Shown here: positions 61,454 through 64,000 of the stretch, one piece after another | Layout: each line of letters opens with the position of its first letter | Position numbering within the stretch: the stretch's first letter is position 1 | Source: Saururus chinensis | Lineage: Eukaryota; Streptophyta; Magnoliopsida; Piperales; Saururaceae | DNA length: 64,000 nt | Reading direction: 5' to 3' | Assembly: GCA_035235625.1 (NCBI GenBank) | Contig: CP141149.1 | Location: forward strand, 31,303,753-31,367,752 | The notes under the pieces: generated by a model | What the model was told of the DNA's origin: nothing | The model's database searches: none | Seen by the model: the letters and a program-made list of their open reading frames with translations, nothing else | Program-made: the position numbers and the translations under genes

Positions 61454-63690
61454 TCCCTCATATATAAATGTTTTTTTATTATTTTTGTTTTAGGAATACA
61501 TAATTTTCAATTTTTATATGCAAATCATAATTTCATATTCAAAAGGCATTGCTTAGTTGACATTTTAATTTCCCTTCCTGTACTAAACCATTAATTTAGT
61601 GTTACAGTAAATTTATACTCTGTTAGGATCACAGTATAAATTTACTTTTATTCACTTTGCGATTTTATTTTGACAAGTCATGTACCACCGTAAATTTATA
61701 CTCTGCTTTGATTACATATTAAAAGGACATGCCTTACAGCAAATTCATACTGCTGTAAATTATTTTTTATTGAAAAGTCATCTACCACAGTAAATTTATA
61801 CTCTGTTCTGATTTCATATTAAAAGGTCATGCCTTAGAGTCAGGTACCACAGTAAATTTATACTCTATTAGAATCATAGTATAAATATATTATAATTCAC
61901 ACAATTATAATTTTATCATGAAGTTAGGTGTCACAAAAAATTATGTAAAGGCCAAGTTTATTGTAAACCCTTAGCCAATTTTTATTTTTATGGGTATACC
62001 CTAAAACCAGCAGCCATGATTATTTTGACAAACAATATGGTATTGGTAGCCTAACATATATAGCAAATGGTTTTTTTTTTGTTGATATGGAGTCACAAGC
62101 TACCAAGGCACATGAGCATAATGGTTCCTAATGGGCTAATAGCCCCCATATGTGTTAGCAAATGGTTGCTATAACAATTTCATCGTGAAGTCATTTGTTA
62201 CAAAATACATTTTACAACACAAAATCAGTTTTCACACGAAGTTGGCTTCTACACTTGAATCATTCCCCTATGTGATTCACCACAAGGAGCTTCTAGATGA
62301 TCATCTAAGTTGCACCTGCATAGACAAATGTCACACTTAGGCACAAGACATGACAGTCATCTCAAGGAAGAAAAATGTTTTAATTCTATAATCAACATCA
62401 CATTGCTATGACTGACATTAATCCAAACATATTTTTATTGTCCATGCACAAGCATCTGATTCCGACATACCAACTCATATGTTGCTTTATTCCAGGAAGC
62501 CGAGAAAGGTTTAAACGTATCTAGAATGATAAATAATTTATTCTCTGATCAATTTGCTATCAGTAGGTACTAAAGGAATTATTGAATAAGCTTCTTCCAA
62601 CAAAGAAAACTAGCGTATTAACAAATTAGAAAAGGAAAATTTTGAGATGAAAGTGAGGATTAATCAAATTGTAGTTCTGAAAAGTTGAAAACTATCTAAG
62701 GATTAAGAAAATCAAGTGCAACCAAAATATTTTTAGGGCCTATTTCCTACATACTGAACACACAAGAACAACTGCGCTCAACATTCACCACAATATAATA
62801 AAAACCAAAATTTTAAAATTAAGAATTTAATTTTCAAAAGAAAAGGTAATATATCATCATAACAGTCAATTTATACTCTATTGAAGGGAGAGATCATATA
62901 TAAATCACAATCAATTTATACTATAATTACTGAACAATAAATATATACTATGTTATTTGTATCCATCACAGAACAAAACAATAAATATATACTCTGTTGT
63001 TTACATCCACCACAAAACATAACAGCAAATATAGTGCTCCAACATTGTTATGTGTTCATCAAATTCAGATGAGTGCACCAGTTTATCCTCTATAAGCCTC
63101 CTTATATAAATTCCTACTCTTTCAAACCCATAATTCTAGTGTTCTCCTTGTCTCGCTTGAATGTAAGATACAAGGGGCTATAAATCAGGCAGCATAAACC
63201 AAATGGAATTACCATCATGGATAATAGTCCTCTTTAGAGAGCCAAAGCGTCAGGCACTAAACCATACATCAATTTCACAGCCTATGAATCATAGCCATAG
63301 ATCATAGTCTCGTGCTTTGCTGGGACCACCTCTGCGAACATGGGATTATTTGCACAAGTACCACTAACTAATAGTGAGGCCCATAAGGAAGAGCATGGTG
63401 GCAAAAATTGACCAACTATTTACTGATTTAGGGATCATAGTAAGGAGAAACCATGAAAAGGGAATGCCCATGAAAGCACTAAACTGAGCACCACAGAACA
63501 AAACAGTAAATATATACTTTGCTCACATATATACTTTAATTTCATATATAGAAAAATAAATTTATACTCTAACCTCATATATGGAACAACAAAATTATAC
63601 TTTAATTTCACATATAAACAAACATAGATGTTCATAAAAAATAGATGTCACTGCATTTACCTTTTCTTTTTCCTGTAAGGTCTTCTCTTC
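61454..63690. repeat. Motif-rich DNA downstream of the transposase
   Basis: No gene is supported. Copies of the TAAATTTATACTCTG-type motif occur at about 61604, 61685, 61786 and 61848, then at about 62931, 62975, 63503 and 63554. The part at 62850-63027 copies the left block (58430-58620) in direct orientation. It is interrupted by about 460 bp of other sequence (63028-63489) and resumes at 63490-63610. The stretch 61950-62850 shows nothing recognisable. Confidence 0.7.
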
Positions 63691-63828
63691 CTATTGATCA
63701 TCATTCAAGAACATATGGATCATTTGGGCTCTAAATATTTCAATGATCCATCTTCTAAATTTTCCTTTACTTCATGTCCTTTCACTATTTCATATATATA
63801 GTAGCACATGAAAATGTCACTATCATCT
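63691..63828 (-). pseudogene. C-terminal exon of a Ulp1-like (C48) protease, broken
   Basis: Read on the minus strand, a splice acceptor (tttgcag) opens an exon beginning DDSDIFMCYYIYEIVKG. This has the shape of the Ulp1 catalytic-cysteine segment (D-C-G-[IV]-F). The next frame over ends in RAQMIHMFLNDDQ and a stop, typical of Ulp1-type C-termini in plant transposons. One single-base frameshift separates the two parts. The expected Cys-Gly of the active site is Ser-Asp. Ulp1-type peptidase domains occur in some plant MULEs (Kaonashi type) and other DNA transposons. The upstream exons lie beyond or near the window edge. Confidence 0.5.
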
Positions 63829-64000
63829 CTGCAAATAGTAAGTTAATATTAGACCCATATAATTTCTTTGTTGTTAACATGTGTTTCTTCAATTTTTTTT
63901 CAAAACTTACGATTTTTTTTACTGTTTTGCAATATTTTTTACTTCAATGAACTCTCCCATCAAATCTTGCGTTGAAATGTCTAATACAACTCTTCTTTTC
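63829..64000. other. Window edge, upstream part of the Ulp1-like relic
   Basis: T-rich sequence consistent with an intron on the minus strand. A short minus-strand frame near 63930-63995 might be the previous exon but matches nothing I can name. Confidence 0.3.

Overview
The window is nuclear DNA from a flowering plant. Every confident gene has GT-AG introns and reads as a land-plant family member, and the intergenic DNA is AT-rich and full of plant transposon classes (Ty1/copia, long-LTR solo LTRs, Stowaway, Tourist, hAT and Mutator-like elements). The species cannot be fixed from the sequence. I saw no rRNA or tRNA gene and no organelle or bacterial segment.

Layout. 1-3194: gene-free, with a 164-bp tandem duplication, a Tourist-like MITE and a small hAT-type element. 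3195-9638: a head-to-head gene pair, a canopy/MSAP-type ER saposin-like protein (minus) and an unrecognised 522-aa plant protein (plus), sharing a 389-bp promoter. 9639-15509: gene-poor. 15510-18754: an NDR-family (NDL/SF21-like) gene. 20507-22680: a mitochondrial coenzyme A carrier. 22681-35406: repeats, chiefly a decayed copia element (26828-34920) split by a 3.4-kb solo LTR, both with exact target duplications. 35407-37362: a PLT4-type polyol transporter (minus). 40243-44482: a USP-plus-kinase gene of the 'inactive protein kinase SELMODRAFT_444075-like' family, with a non-autonomous DNA element in one intron. 44483-53636: hAT element, two long solo LTRs and a copia LTR relic. 53637-56380: an RGG/HABP4 RNA-binding protein (minus). 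56381-64000: a 35-bp minisatellite, a broken MULE transposase surrounded by a recurring A/T-rich motif, and at the right edge the end of a Ulp1-like protease relic on the minus strand.

The host genes are housekeeping or regulatory genes with no visible shared pathway. I found no convincing new multi-gene system. The most useful leads are the unrecognised 522-aa protein and its bidirectional promoter, the MULE/Ulp1 relics with their motif array, the palindromic motif shared by two long LTRs, and the GC-rich element inside the kinase intron. Exon coordinates come from reading frames and splice signals by eye; transcript ends were not determined.
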